Below, in pieces: positions 1 through 8,626 of a stretch of 64,000 nt of DNA. The notes under the pieces were generated by a model. The model ran no database searches, was not told where the DNA came from, and saw only the letters and a list, made by a program, of their open reading frames with translations. Within the stretch, counting starts at the first letter, position 1. Each line of letters opens with the position of its first letter. A program made the position numbers and the translations under genes. This stretch comes from Maritalea porphyrae (GTDB taxonomy: Bacteria; Pseudomonadota; Alphaproteobacteria; Rhizobiales; Devosiaceae): NCBI RefSeq assembly GCF_027213965.1, contig NZ_JAPWGX010000002.1, positions 748,412-812,411 on the forward strand, written 5' to 3'.

Positions 1-147
1 TGGCACAAAATGCTGGCGATGCTTGAAAGTGGAATGGATGTAACCCCGGTCATTTCCCATCATTTGCCATTTGAAGATTTCGCAAAAGGCTTTGAAGCGG
101 TGGCGGCAGGCAAAGCCAATAAGGTGATTTTGGATATTGCCAGCTAG
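1..147 (+). CDS. tdh: L-threonine 3-dehydrogenase, C-terminal end (partial)
   Basis: Only the last 48 codons are in the window, in frame from base 1 to a TAG stop. The peptide resembles the C-terminus of zinc-dependent L-threonine 3-dehydrogenase (WHKM, SGMDVTPVISH, FEDFAKGFEA, GKANKVILD), which oxidises threonine to 2-amino-3-ketobutyrate in the cytoplasm. Other medium-chain dehydrogenases share this tail pattern, so the substrate assignment is an inference. The catalytic zinc site and the Rossmann fold lie upstream of the window. The next gene begins 24 bases downstream on the same strand and may be cotranscribed. Confidence 0.72.
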   Translation, partial: WHKMLAMLESGMDVTPVISHHLPFEDFAKGFEAVAAGKANKVILDIAS

Positions 148-171
148 GTCCGAACCGCATAGCTTTTCGCT

Positions 172-918
172 ATGAAAAATATTGCGATTGTAACAGGCGG
201 TAGCCGCGGCATTGGTGCAGCGATTGCCAAGTTGTTGGCTAAATCTGGCGTTGATGTTTGCTTGTCCTATCAGAGCGACCTGCAAAGTGCTGGGGCGGTT
301 GTCGAGACGTGCAAAGCTTTAGGTGTTCGCGCCTCAGCTTTTAGAGCGGATGTTGCAAGTGCTGGGGATGTTCATAGTCTCTTTCAATATTGCGATCAGC
401 AACTTGGTGCCGCCAATATCTTGATCAACAATGCTGGCATTGTCGGAGAAGCTGGAAAGCTTGTCGATTTGAAACCTGATGTGCTTCAGCGTGTGTTTGC
501 AGTGAACCTTTATGGCGCGATCTATTGTTGCCAAGAAGCGATCAAACGGATGGCAAAATCGCGCGGTGGAAACGGCGGCTCAATCGTCAATATTTCGTCA
601 ATGGCCGCAAAGTTTGGCAGCCCGAACGAGTATATTCACTATGCCGCTTCAAAAGGCGCGCTGGACAGCATGACCATTGGTTTGGCAAAGGAAGTTGGAC
701 CTGAGGGCATTCGCGTCAACGCCATTCATTCGGGCACAGCCGACACAGATATTCATGAACGTACGGGCAATCCAGATCGCCCAGCGATGGTGGCGAGCAT
801 CAACCCGCTTGGTCGGGTTGCACGGCCTGAAGAAATTGCAGAGGCTACAGTTTGGTTGGCGCTTGACAAGTCCAGTTACACCAATGGCGCAATTATGCCG
901 GTCACGGGCGGTATGTGA
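172..918 (+). CDS. SDR family NAD(P)-dependent oxidoreductase
   Basis: Classical short-chain dehydrogenase of 248 aa, the usual length for the family. Visible motifs are the nucleotide-binding TGGSRGIG (residues 8-15), NNAG (86-89), the catalytic serines in ISS (141-143) and YxxxK (Tyr157, Lys161). The C-terminal half includes VGPEGIRVN, typical of FabG/glucose dehydrogenase-like SDRs, and the chain ends in a GG-M tail. The substrate cannot be read from sequence. It follows the tdh-like gene by 24 bases with no obvious Shine-Dalgarno, and is closed by a strong terminator, so it probably ends that operon. Confidence 0.9.
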   Translation: MKNIAIVTGGSRGIGAAIAKLLAKSGVDVCLSYQSDLQSAGAVVETCKALGVRASAFRADVASAGDVHSLFQYCDQQLGAANILINNAGIVGEAGKLVDLKPDVLQRVFAVNLYGAIYCCQEAIKRMAKSRGGNGGSIVNISSMAAKFGSPNEYIHYAASKGALDSMTIGLAKEVGPEGIRVNAIHSGTADTDIHERTGNPDRPAMVASINPLGRVARPEEIAEATVWLALDKSSYTNGAIMPVTGGM

Positions 919-921
919 TTT

Positions 922-955
922 GTCGGGCGCAAAAGATAGCGCCCGACTTTTTTTT
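922..955 (+). terminator. Rho-independent terminator after the SDR gene
   Basis: A perfect 9-bp stem, GTCGGGCGC and GCGCCCGAC, has an 8-base loop and is followed by eight T residues. It lies just downstream of the SDR stop and before the convergent ribN-like gene. Confidence 0.93.
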
Positions 956-963
956 ACGAAAAA

Positions 964-1881
964 CTAGTTGTTCTGCAATTGGCTTTCTCTATATGCGATG
1001 AACAAAGATGCGGCGATGATCAGCGCTGCACCAAGCCACAGGTTGCCGCCCGGCACCCAACCAAACACATAAAAACCCGCAAGCACATTGAACGGCAATT
1101 TGAGGTGATCAAAGGGCTGCACATAGGCTGCGTCTGCCGTTGCGTAAGCTTTGGTGATGAACCATTGGGCCAATGCCACTAAAATACCCGCGATCACGAT
1201 CCATTGGATGGCGGAGCCTGTTGAGATGGCGATGCCCGTTTCAGTACCCAGAGCCAGGGCGAGGTTGATCGGGGTGAGCAACAACAACAAATAGAGTGTG
1301 ATGGACTGTGGGTTTTCGGTTTTGGTGAGTTCTTTGGTGAATAGGCTGGTGACCGCCCAAAAGAAGGCCGCGCCGATGGGCAGCAAGGTTTTAAGCTCAA
1401 ACGCATCTGACCATGGTTGCAAGATGATCATGCCGCCGGCAAAACCAACTAATGTTGCGAGCCAACGGGCTGGCCCCACTTTTTCGTTCAGCAACAGGGC
1501 TGCACCAATGGTGACGAAGAATGTGGAGGTCATGATTAGAGCAATGGCTTGCCAAATCGGTACGCCCAGCGACAGGCCATAGACCCATAATTGCACGCCA
1601 ATCGTTGCGGCAATCACGCGCAAAACATGTAAGACAAGGTGGTTGGTTTTAAGGCCGGATAGTCCCGCTTTGAGGACAAATGGCACGCTTAAAACGGCTG
1701 CAATGGCATATTGCCAGAACGCTGCAGAGGTTGAAGATGTGCCTTCAACCATTGTGGCCAATTGGGTGAGTGAATTAACAGCGGCGAAGGCAATGCCTGC
1801 ACCAACCATATATAGCCCGGCGATGATCGCTGGACTTTTTAAAGTTAGACCTGTGCTTGAAGCTCTTACGGTCTGATCCAT
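964..1881 (-). CDS. ribN: DMT-superfamily (EamA) transporter, probable riboflavin importer RibN
   Basis: A 305-aa integral membrane protein with about ten hydrophobic segments and the two-EamA-repeat layout of drug/metabolite transporters. By itself this fold says little about substrate. About 110 bases upstream on the same strand is an FMN riboswitch, and alphaproteobacterial RibN riboflavin importers are DMT proteins placed behind exactly such an element, so riboflavin uptake is the best inference. The start ATG at 1881 is preceded by an AGAGG-type ribosome binding site. The gene is convergent with the SDR gene. Excess FMN should switch it off. An unrelated EamA exporter is the alternative if the riboswitch serves something else, but no other gene lies downstream of it. 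Confidence 0.85.
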   Translation of the reverse strand: MDQTVRASSTGLTLKSPAIIAGLYMVGAGIAFAAVNSLTQLATMVEGTSSTSAAFWQYAIAAVLSVPFVLKAGLSGLKTNHLVLHVLRVIAATIGVQLWVYGLSLGVPIWQAIALIMTSTFFVTIGAALLLNEKVGPARWLATLVGFAGGMIILQPWSDAFELKTLLPIGAAFFWAVTSLFTKELTKTENPQSITLYLLLLLTPINLALALGTETGIAISTGSAIQWIVIAGILVALAQWFITKAYATADAAYVQPFDHLKLPFNVLAGFYVFGWVPGGNLWLGAALIIAASLFIAYRESQLQNN

Positions 1882-1989
1882 TTTCGTTCCTCTCGAACAA
1901 ATGAATCAGGGCGCGATTGGGAGTATCTAACGTTGTGCACCCCAAATTGCACGCAAAGGCGCAAGGGTGGCGTCAACATCTTTCAACCC

Positions 1990-2142
1990 CTTCTCTCTCA
2001 TCCGGACTATGACCGTCGGCTCTGGAGTTACACCAGATCTGCTGGACCCTCATTTCTTTTGATAGAGATGAGGCGCTCGCGGGCTTCTTGATTGTTCAAC
2101 CAAGTTACCGCCGGTGGGGAGTTTCGCCCCGCCCTGAGAAGG
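1990..2142 (-). ncRNA. FMN riboswitch (RFN element)
   Basis: Read on the minus strand, the conserved RFN blocks occur in order: CAGGGCGGGGCGAAA with CCCCACCGGCGGTA, a variable stem containing AGCCCGCGAG, CAGCAGATCTGGTG, GAGCCGACGGT, and CATAGTCCGGATGAGAGA. These are the junction sequences of the FMN aptamer. It heads the leader of the RibN-like transporter, whose start is about 110 bases further down. I see no T-rich terminator between aptamer and gene, so control may act on translation initiation. The rest of the 1882-2279 gap holds the leader and the divergent start region of the flavoprotein gene. Confidence 0.95.
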
Positions 2143-2279
2143 TTTCACCATTGAGATATTTCAATGGTGGCGCAGTTTTTAGCATGGGGAAGGGAAATTG
2201 GGCAAGTGTTTTGAAATGGATGCGAATTGACATTTAGTTGAACCCATCGCATGACCAATGCGACCAAAAGGGAAAACCC

Positions 2280-3464
2280 ATGAAAAAGCATGATGTAGTT
2301 GTAATTGGTGGCGGTGCTGCTGGGTTAATGTGCGCCATTGAAGCGGGCAAGCGCGGGCGCGACGTTTTGGTGGTGGACCATGCAAAGAAGCCGTGTGAGA
2401 AAATCCGGATTTCGGGCGGCGGGCGCTGCAATTTCACCAATGTGCACACCAGCTTTAAGCAGTTCTTGAGCGAAAATCCGCGCTTTGCGATTTCGCCGCT
2501 TAAACGCTACAGCCAACATGATTTTATTTCGCGGGTTAAAAAGCAGGGCATCGCGTTTCACGAGAAAACTCTTGGCCAATTGTTTTGCGATGAGAGTTCA
2601 CAGCAAATCATCGATATGCTTTTGGATGACATGCGCGCCGCTGGCGGACGTTTACGGATGCGGGCCGAGGTGAGCCATATCGCCAAAATGGATAATCAAT
2701 TTCACCTCACCATTGATGGTGAGCATATGCGCGCGGATCAGGTGGTAATTGCAACGGGTGGTAAGTCGATCCCTAAGATGGGGGCGACGGGTTTTGGCTA
2801 TGAAGTGGCGAAGCATTTTGGCTTAGACCTTGTTGAAACGCGTCCCGCTTTGGTGCCGCTGACGTTTGATCAGTCCATGCTTGAAACCATGAAGGAACTA
2901 TCGGGCATTTCGGTGGATGATGCGGTGGTGAAACATGGCAAAAAGACCAAGTTTTCTGAAGCCATGTTGTTTACGCATCGCGGGTTGAGCGGCCCATCGA
3001 TCTTGCAGATCTCGTCCTTTTGGCGCGAAGGCGATGAGATTGAAATTGCCATGTTGCCGGAGATGGATGTGTTTTCCTCTTTAAAGCAAGCGCGGCAGGA
3101 AAATGGCAAACAGGAAATCCAAACGTGTTTGGCGCAATGGTTGCCCAAAAAGCTTGTGGCGTTTGTGCTCGCTCAATCTGGCGTGCAGGGGCGTTTGGCG
3201 GATTTGGGTGACAAGAAACTCACACTTGTGGCTGATCAGATCAACGCGTGGCGGATTAAGCCAACAGGGTCTGAAGGATATCGCACCGCTGAGGTGACGC
3301 TCGGGGGTGTTTCAACAGATGAGTTGGACAATAAAACCATGGAAGCTAAAAAAGTGCCCGGACTTTATTTCGTTGGTGAAGTGGTGGATATGACCGGATG
3401 GCTTGGGGGTTATAATTTCCAGTGGGCTTGGTCTTCTGGTTGGGTTGCGGGGAATAGTGTTTAA
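2280..3464 (+). CDS. NAD(P)/FAD-dependent oxidoreductase, HI0933/BaiN family
   Basis: A 394-aa flavoprotein starting with the dinucleotide-binding motif VVVIGGGAAGLMCA (GGGAAG at residues 10-15). It has the family signature RISGGGRCNFTN near residue 50, a second nucleotide-interaction segment VIATGGKSIPKMGATG, and the C-terminal GLYFVGEVVDMTGWLGGYNF block. The family contains predicted aminoacetone oxidases and BaiN-like enzymes; most members have no proven substrate. I chose the ATG at 2280 because it begins directly at the Rossmann strand and follows an AAAGGGAAA sequence; an upstream in-frame start at 2238 would add 14 unconserved residues. It is monocistronic and divergent from the FMN-controlled transporter. 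Confidence 0.9.
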   Translation: MKKHDVVVIGGGAAGLMCAIEAGKRGRDVLVVDHAKKPCEKIRISGGGRCNFTNVHTSFKQFLSENPRFAISPLKRYSQHDFISRVKKQGIAFHEKTLGQLFCDESSQQIIDMLLDDMRAAGGRLRMRAEVSHIAKMDNQFHLTIDGEHMRADQVVIATGGKSIPKMGATGFGYEVAKHFGLDLVETRPALVPLTFDQSMLETMKELSGISVDDAVVKHGKKTKFSEAMLFTHRGLSGPSILQISSFWREGDEIEIAMLPEMDVFSSLKQARQENGKQEIQTCLAQWLPKKLVAFVLAQSGVQGRLADLGDKKLTLVADQINAWRIKPTGSEGYRTAEVTLGGVSTDELDNKTMEAKKVPGLYFVGEVVDMTGWLGGYNFQWAWSSGWVAGNSV

Positions 3465-3547
3465 CATATTCGCGCCGCCGTTGGTCGCGTTGCTCCCGAC
3501 CCCGGCACCCCAGCCATTGGTGCCCAAGGGCTAGCGCCAATCTCTGC

Positions 3548-3616
3548 CCTCATCCTGAGCCTGTCGAAGGATGGAATGCCGTACCCTCGTGGTTCGTCAA
3601 GCTCACCATGAGGGTT
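3548..3616. repeat. Dispersed palindromic (REP-like) intergenic element
   Basis: Two imperfectly complementary arms, CCTCATCCTGAGCCTGTCG near 3549 and TTCGTCAAGCTCACCATGAG near 3591-3613, would fold into a long hairpin. Elements with this CTGAGCCTGTCGAAGGATG / TTCGACAAGCTCACCATGAGG pattern recur in many alphaproteobacterial genomes. It lies in the 173-base space between the convergent flavoprotein gene and dnaE2. Only one copy is seen in this window, so calling it a repeat rests on general recognition. Confidence 0.65.
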
Positions 3617-3637
3617 TTGACGTGCTGTGTGTTTGCG

Positions 3638-6600
3638 CTAATGAAAATCCCTCGACTTCGGGATCACGCGCACGTTGCGCGGATGGCGGGGCGAGGTGTC
3701 GGGTTTGATGCGGGCATCATAATCCACATTGGAAACCACTTCGTCGGCAGGGGTATGCACGTTGCGCATGTGTTGGTCGGATAGGTTTTCGAGCCAATGG
3801 GTGCGGTCCACCAGTTTGCGCACCACCAAGTGCATCACATTATCCTCGGTTTGCACCTGCCCATGCACTTCAGCAAATTTGGCAGTCATCACCACTTTTC
3901 GATATTGCTCGAGCACCTTGCTCCACACGATTAAGTTGGTGACCCCGGTTTCATCCTCAAGCGTGATGAACACCACCCCGTTGGCCGTGCCGGGGCGTTG
4001 GCGCACCAAAATAATCCCCGCCGTGCTGGCCCAGCGGTTGTTGGGTAGTTTTTTGATCTCATCTGCGGTGGTGATCCGGCGTTTTGCAAGGCTTTCACGC
4101 AAGAACGACATGGGGTGGGCTTTTAGGGAAAAGCGCAAAGATTGGTAATCTGCAATCACATGTTCAGACAGGCGCATTTTTGGCAATTGGGTTTGTTGCT
4201 CTTCGCCTTGCTCTGCCTGACTGGCCTGATCGAACAAGGGCAAGGGTTTGGCGCGGGTGAGGGCGCGGGCGTCCCATTTGGCTTGGCGGCGGTCCAGTCC
4301 GATAGAGCGAAAGGCGTCGGCTTCGGCCAATTTTTCCACGTCAAAAATACGCAAGTCGGCGCGTTTATGTAAATCTTGCACCGAGGTGAACTTGCGCTGG
4401 TTGCGGGCAGCAATCAACTGTTCAGCATAGCGTTTGTGCAAGCCATCCACTTGGCGTAATCCGATGCGCAAGGCCCATTTTTTCTTTGGGTAAAGCGCTG
4501 CCCACAGCAGTGATTTTTTATCTATAGCCTGTCCTGGCGGGGGATTGCGCAGAGTTTTTGGGTCTGGCGGCGTAGGCGTATATTCCGTCTGAGGTGCGGG
4601 TTCTAGCGTATAGTCCCATTGGGAGTGGTTGATGTCGACGGGCAAGATTTGAATATTGTGCTCGGCGGCATCGCGGATGATTTGCGCGGGCGCGTAAAAC
4701 CCCATGGGCTGTGAGTTCAATAAAGCGGCGGCGAAAACGTCCGGGTGATAATGTTTAAGCCAGCACGACACATAAACCAGCAATGAAAAGCTGGCCGAGT
4801 GACTTTCGGGGAAACCATATTCAGAAAAGCCCTTGATCTGATTAAAGCAACGTTGGGCAAAATCCTCATCATAACCGCGCACCACCATGCGTTTGACCAT
4901 GCGCTCTTCTAATGTGTGGATGGTGCCCGAGCGCCGAAATGTTGCCATGGCGTGACGCAATTCGTCCAATTCTTTGGGGGTAAATTTGGCGGCGTCCATG
5001 GCGATGCGCATGGCTTGTTCTTGAAACAAAGGCACGCCTAAAGTTTTGCCTAAAATTTGCTCCAGCTCATCTGGTGGGCCGGATTTTGGGTCCGGGGACG
5101 GATATTCCACTGCTTCCAAGCCTTTGCGGCGACGCAAATAGGGGTGCACCATATCCCCTTGGATGGGCCCGGGGCGCACGATGGCGACTTCGATCACCAG
5201 GTCGTAAAAGCGGCGTGGCAAGAGGCGCGGCAACATACTCATCTGCGCGCGGCTTTCGATTTGAAAAACCCCAAGCGTATCGGCGCGACAAATCATGTCG
5301 TAAACGGGCATATCATTATGCTCAATCGAAGCCAAAGTATGGTCGATATTGTAATGGGTACGCAGCATATCAAAGGCTTTGCGGATGCAGGTGAGCATGC
5401 CAAGCGCCAAAATGTCGACCTTTAGAATACCCAAGGTTTCAATGTCGTCCTTGTCCCACTCGATGAAGGTGCGGTCGTCCATTGCCGCATTGCCGATGGG
5501 CACGGTTTCGATGAGGGGACGTTCGGTCAGGACGAACCCGCCCACATGCTGGGAGAGATGGCGGGGGAAGCCGATCAATTCGCGGGTCAATTCAATCACG
5601 CGCAGCAAATAGGGGTCTTCAAAATCTAAACCAGATTGATCGATATGTTTATCTGGGTTCGCGCCCCACGACCCCCAAACAGTTGAAGACATGGCGGAGG
5701 TGACATCTTCGGTCAGCCCCATCACTTTGCCCACTTCGCGTATGGCGGAACGAGAGCGATAAGTGATCACTGTGGCGGTCAGCCCGGCGCGGTGGCGGCC
5801 AAAGCGCTCATAGATATATTGAATGACCTCTTCACGGCGTTCATGTTCAAAATCCACATCGATATCGGGCGGCTCGTTGCGGTTTTCGGTGATGAAGCGC
5901 TCGAACAAAAGGTCAAGTTCGTTGGGATCGACTGAGGTGATGCCAAGGCAATAACACACGGTGGAATTGGCAGCAGAACCACGCCCTTGGCATAAGATCT
6001 CATCGAACCGACCTTTATCGGGTTGTGGGGTGCGGGCATATTTGACGATGTCATAAACGGTGAGAAAATAGGGCGCATATTCTTTATGCGCGATCAGCTT
6101 AAATTCTTTTTGAATGTTGGCTTTGATCTTATCGGGAATGCCATCCGGGTAGCGCCAATTAGCGCCTTCCCAGGTAATCTCTTCTAAATATTCTTGCGCG
6201 GTTTTGCCTTTGGGTACGGTTTCTTCTGGGTACTCATATTTCAATTCTTTGAGGTTGAAGGTGCAGGCGTGGGTGATCTCGAGCGTGGCGCCGAGCGCGT
6301 GTTCAAACCCTTCAAAGAGACGCGCCATTTCTTCGGGGCGTTTGAGGTGACGTTCGGCGTTGGCGGCGAGCAAAAAACCGGCTTTATCGATGGTGGTTTT
6401 TTCGCGAATGCAGGTGATGACGTCTTGCAAAGGGCGGCGGGATTTGTCGTGGTAAAGCACATTGTTGGTGGCCAAAAGCCGGGTGCTCAATTGGGTTGAT
6501 AGGGAATTGAGCATAGCGATATGAGCGCGGTCATTGCCCTGATAAAGTGCACTGGCTGCCAAATAGACAGGCTTGGGCAAGGACTTGGCCATGCGGCCTA

Positions 6601-7006
6601 ATTGTTGAATGTCCGCTGGGGTGATTTCTTCAGGCGGGATGAGGGCAAAAATACTGTCGCGGCAATGGTCGATAACGTCTTGGAGCTGTAAATGGCACTC
6701 GCCTTTTTCGGCGCGCATTTTACCGATGGAAAGCATGGTGCAAAGCCGCCCAAAAGCATCACGGGTTTTGGGGTAAGCGAGTAGGCTATAATTGTCATCA
6801 AGATCGATGCGCAGGCCAATCACCAATTTGAAATCCTCAATATGGCGGGCTTCGCGGTGGGCACGCACAATGCCGGCGAATGAATTGCGGTCGGTAATGG
6901 CGATGGCGGTTAAGGCTTTCATATAGCCGGTGGCCACCAGTTCGCCCGGGTGCGATCCGCCGCGTAGGAATGAATAGTTTGAGGTGGTTTGAAGCTCAGC
7001 GTACAT
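3638..7006 (-). CDS. dnaE2: Error-prone DNA polymerase DnaE2 (ImuC)
   Basis: A C-family polymerase of 1122 aa. It opens with a PHP domain (YAELQTTSNYSFLRGGSHP, ITDRNSFAGIVRAH). The palm carries GRGSAANS (341-348) and the catalytic aspartates of PDIDVDF (380-386), and a C-terminal OB fold follows (ITLEDETGVTNLIVW). The 1122-aa length and close linkage to imuB mark it as DnaE2 rather than the replicative DnaE. It extends primers over lesions during SOS-induced translesion synthesis together with ImuA and ImuB. It begins 12 bases after imuB and is the last gene of the LexA-controlled operon. Confidence 0.97.
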   Translation of the reverse strand: MYAELQTTSNYSFLRGGSHPGELVATGYMKALTAIAITDRNSFAGIVRAHREARHIEDFKLVIGLRIDLDDNYSLLAYPKTRDAFGRLCTMLSIGKMRAEKGECHLQLQDVIDHCRDSIFALIPPEEITPADIQQLGRMAKSLPKPVYLAASALYQGNDRAHIAMLNSLSTQLSTRLLATNNVLYHDKSRRPLQDVITCIREKTTIDKAGFLLAANAERHLKRPEEMARLFEGFEHALGATLEITHACTFNLKELKYEYPEETVPKGKTAQEYLEEITWEGANWRYPDGIPDKIKANIQKEFKLIAHKEYAPYFLTVYDIVKYARTPQPDKGRFDEILCQGRGSAANSTVCYCLGITSVDPNELDLLFERFITENRNEPPDIDVDFEHERREEVIQYIYERFGRHRAGLTATVITYRSRSAIREVGKVMGLTEDVTSAMSSTVWGSWGANPDKHIDQSGLDFEDPYLLRVIELTRELIGFPRHLSQHVGGFVLTERPLIETVPIGNAAMDDRTFIEWDKDDIETLGILKVDILALGMLTCIRKAFDMLRTHYNIDHTLASIEHNDMPVYDMICRADTLGVFQIESRAQMSMLPRLLPRRFYDLVIEVAIVRPGPIQGDMVHPYLRRRKGLEAVEYPSPDPKSGPPDELEQILGKTLGVPLFQEQAMRIAMDAAKFTPKELDELRHAMATFRRSGTIHTLEERMVKRMVVRGYDEDFAQRCFNQIKGFSEYGFPESHSASFSLLVYVSCWLKHYHPDVFAAALLNSQPMGFYAPAQIIRDAAEHNIQILPVDINHSQWDYTLEPAPQTEYTPTPPDPKTLRNPPPGQAIDKKSLLWAALYPKKKWALRIGLRQVDGLHKRYAEQLIAARNQRKFTSVQDLHKRADLRIFDVEKLAEADAFRSIGLDRRQAKWDARALTRAKPLPLFDQASQAEQGEEQQTQLPKMRLSEHVIADYQSLRFSLKAHPMSFLRESLAKRRITTADEIKKLPNNRWASTAGIILVRQRPGTANGVVFITLEDETGVTNLIVWSKVLEQYRKVVMTAKFAEVHGQVQTEDNVMHLVVRKLVDRTHWLENLSDQHMRNVHTPADEVVSNVDYDARIKPDTSPRHPRNVRVIPKSRDFH

Positions 7007-7018
7007 TGCAGTTCTTCT

Positions 7019-8626
7019 TCATGCGAATAGTCCGTGCAGGCGCCACGTGGGGGCGCCTTTTTCCATCGGGTCATCATAATGGCCTTCGCGAAAAACCCAG
7101 TAGCGCAGGCCCTTATGGTCTTCGACTTCAAAATAGTCACGCACCCGCAACCGATCTGCGAGGTCTGCCCACCATTCAGGTAAAATCCGCTCGGGGCCTT
7201 GAGCATAGGTGATATGGCGCAAAACCTTGCGCCATAGAAATTTGATGGGTGGACCTTCGGGGATTTGGGCAATGACCTCTATGGGTTCTGGATGGGCAAA
7301 AAGGGTGGCGGGGCGGCGCAAATTGCTTGGCCAATTTTCCCAAGCTTCAGGTTTTAAGGGGTGCACGGCTTTTTGGGATTGCTCGGGTAAATGGCTTTCA
7401 AAGGGGGCGAGGCGGTAGACCGCTCCGGGGCCCAAACGGTTGGCCACCCGGTCGAGCAATGGGGAGAGGTTTTCATCTTGGCGCGCACTTTCATGGTGCG
7501 CATCAAGCTGGAGCTGCTGGGCAGGCAATTGGTCGATTTTATTGGCGTTAAGCACCAAAGCATCAATGCCAAAACCGGGATCAATAGTGATCAGTTTTTC
7601 GTCAAACAGGCGCTTGATATGGGGTTTGGAGCGGCTGGGTTGAGCGAGCCTAATCGGAAAGCTTTTGATTTTCCCGTCGCCAAAAAAACAATCAAGCCGT
7701 AGGTGCAACACCCCTTGCTGGAGCTTATCCAAAAGCGCAAAAAGCTGGTCGAGCAGTTCATAAAAACTGCGCTCGATATTGGGCAAATCAATGAATGGGT
7801 CAACAGGGGCGGCGGTGAAACGAAAATCGGGTTGATGTTCGGGGGCGGTAAGTGGCTCTTCATATCGACCCACCGCCTGATCGAGCCGTTTTAAAACCGC
7901 TTCGCCCTGATCTGGATCGGGAAAACGGCGGGTGAGCGCGGCGCGGGGCAGATCGAACAATTGCCCGATGGTTTTAAGCCCCAATTGAAAAAGCGCATCT
8001 GCTTGCTCGGGGGTAAGGCGCAGGGCATGAACGGGCAAAAAGGCCAAACCCTGATGCGGGTTATCTGCTGGTAGAATGGTCTTATTGTTCTTTTCATATT
8101 TGGTCAAAGCCCAGGCCGCGCCGATGGTGTCGCCAAGCCCTAAACGGGTTGAATGTCCAAGCTTTTGCAATTGGGTGTGAATTTGATTGAGCATTTGTTT
8201 TTCGCCCCCAAATAGATGGTCACACCCGGTGATATCGAGAAAAATTGTGTCCGGCAGGTGCGGCACCACAATGGGGGAAAACCGCAATAGCCATGCGGTA
8301 CGGCGCATCAGTAATTTTTGATCGGCTTTAGGGTCGTGGTGCAAGGTTTCAAGGTTATGACACACAGCCTTAGCGTCAGCCAAGCGCATGCCGGTGCGCA
8401 CGCCCGCATGGTTGGCGGCGGGGTTTGCAGCAAAGATTTTGATGCCCTTTGGGGTTTGCTCCAATAGGGCGAGCGGTTTTTTTTGTGGTTTTGCTTTTTG
8501 ATTGCCTTTAGCTGGCGAAACCGTGTCCGCCCTTTGGTTGGCGGGGTGTGTTTGACGCCACATGAGGCGCAAATTTTCGATTGGCAGCTGCGGGAACCAT
8601 AAGCAAAGGATACGTCGATGTTTCAT
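7019..8626 (-). CDS. imuB: ImuB, catalytically inactive Y-family polymerase-like adaptor
   Basis: A 535-aa protein with the DinB/UmuC-type fold: N-terminal RRILCLWFPQLPIENLR, then GVRTGMRLADAKAVC, and a palm-like block FLDITGCDHLFGGE. Known ImuB proteins lack the catalytic acidic triad of Y-family polymerases and act as a hub that links DnaE2 to the beta clamp. The start ATG at 8626 has GGAG 8 bases upstream. It overlaps the end of imuA by 119 bases in another frame, an unusually long overlap, which implies translational coupling. The C-terminal part (YFEVEDHKGLRYWVFREGHY) is typical of ImuB. Confidence 0.95.
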   Translation of the reverse strand: MKHRRILCLWFPQLPIENLRLMWRQTHPANQRADTVSPAKGNQKAKPQKKPLALLEQTPKGIKIFAANPAANHAGVRTGMRLADAKAVCHNLETLHHDPKADQKLLMRRTAWLLRFSPIVVPHLPDTIFLDITGCDHLFGGEKQMLNQIHTQLQKLGHSTRLGLGDTIGAAWALTKYEKNNKTILPADNPHQGLAFLPVHALRLTPEQADALFQLGLKTIGQLFDLPRAALTRRFPDPDQGEAVLKRLDQAVGRYEEPLTAPEHQPDFRFTAAPVDPFIDLPNIERSFYELLDQLFALLDKLQQGVLHLRLDCFFGDGKIKSFPIRLAQPSRSKPHIKRLFDEKLITIDPGFGIDALVLNANKIDQLPAQQLQLDAHHESARQDENLSPLLDRVANRLGPGAVYRLAPFESHLPEQSQKAVHPLKPEAWENWPSNLRRPATLFAHPEPIEVIAQIPEGPPIKFLWRKVLRHITYAQGPERILPEWWADLADRLRVRDYFEVEDHKGLRYWVFREGHYDDPMEKGAPTWRLHGLFA

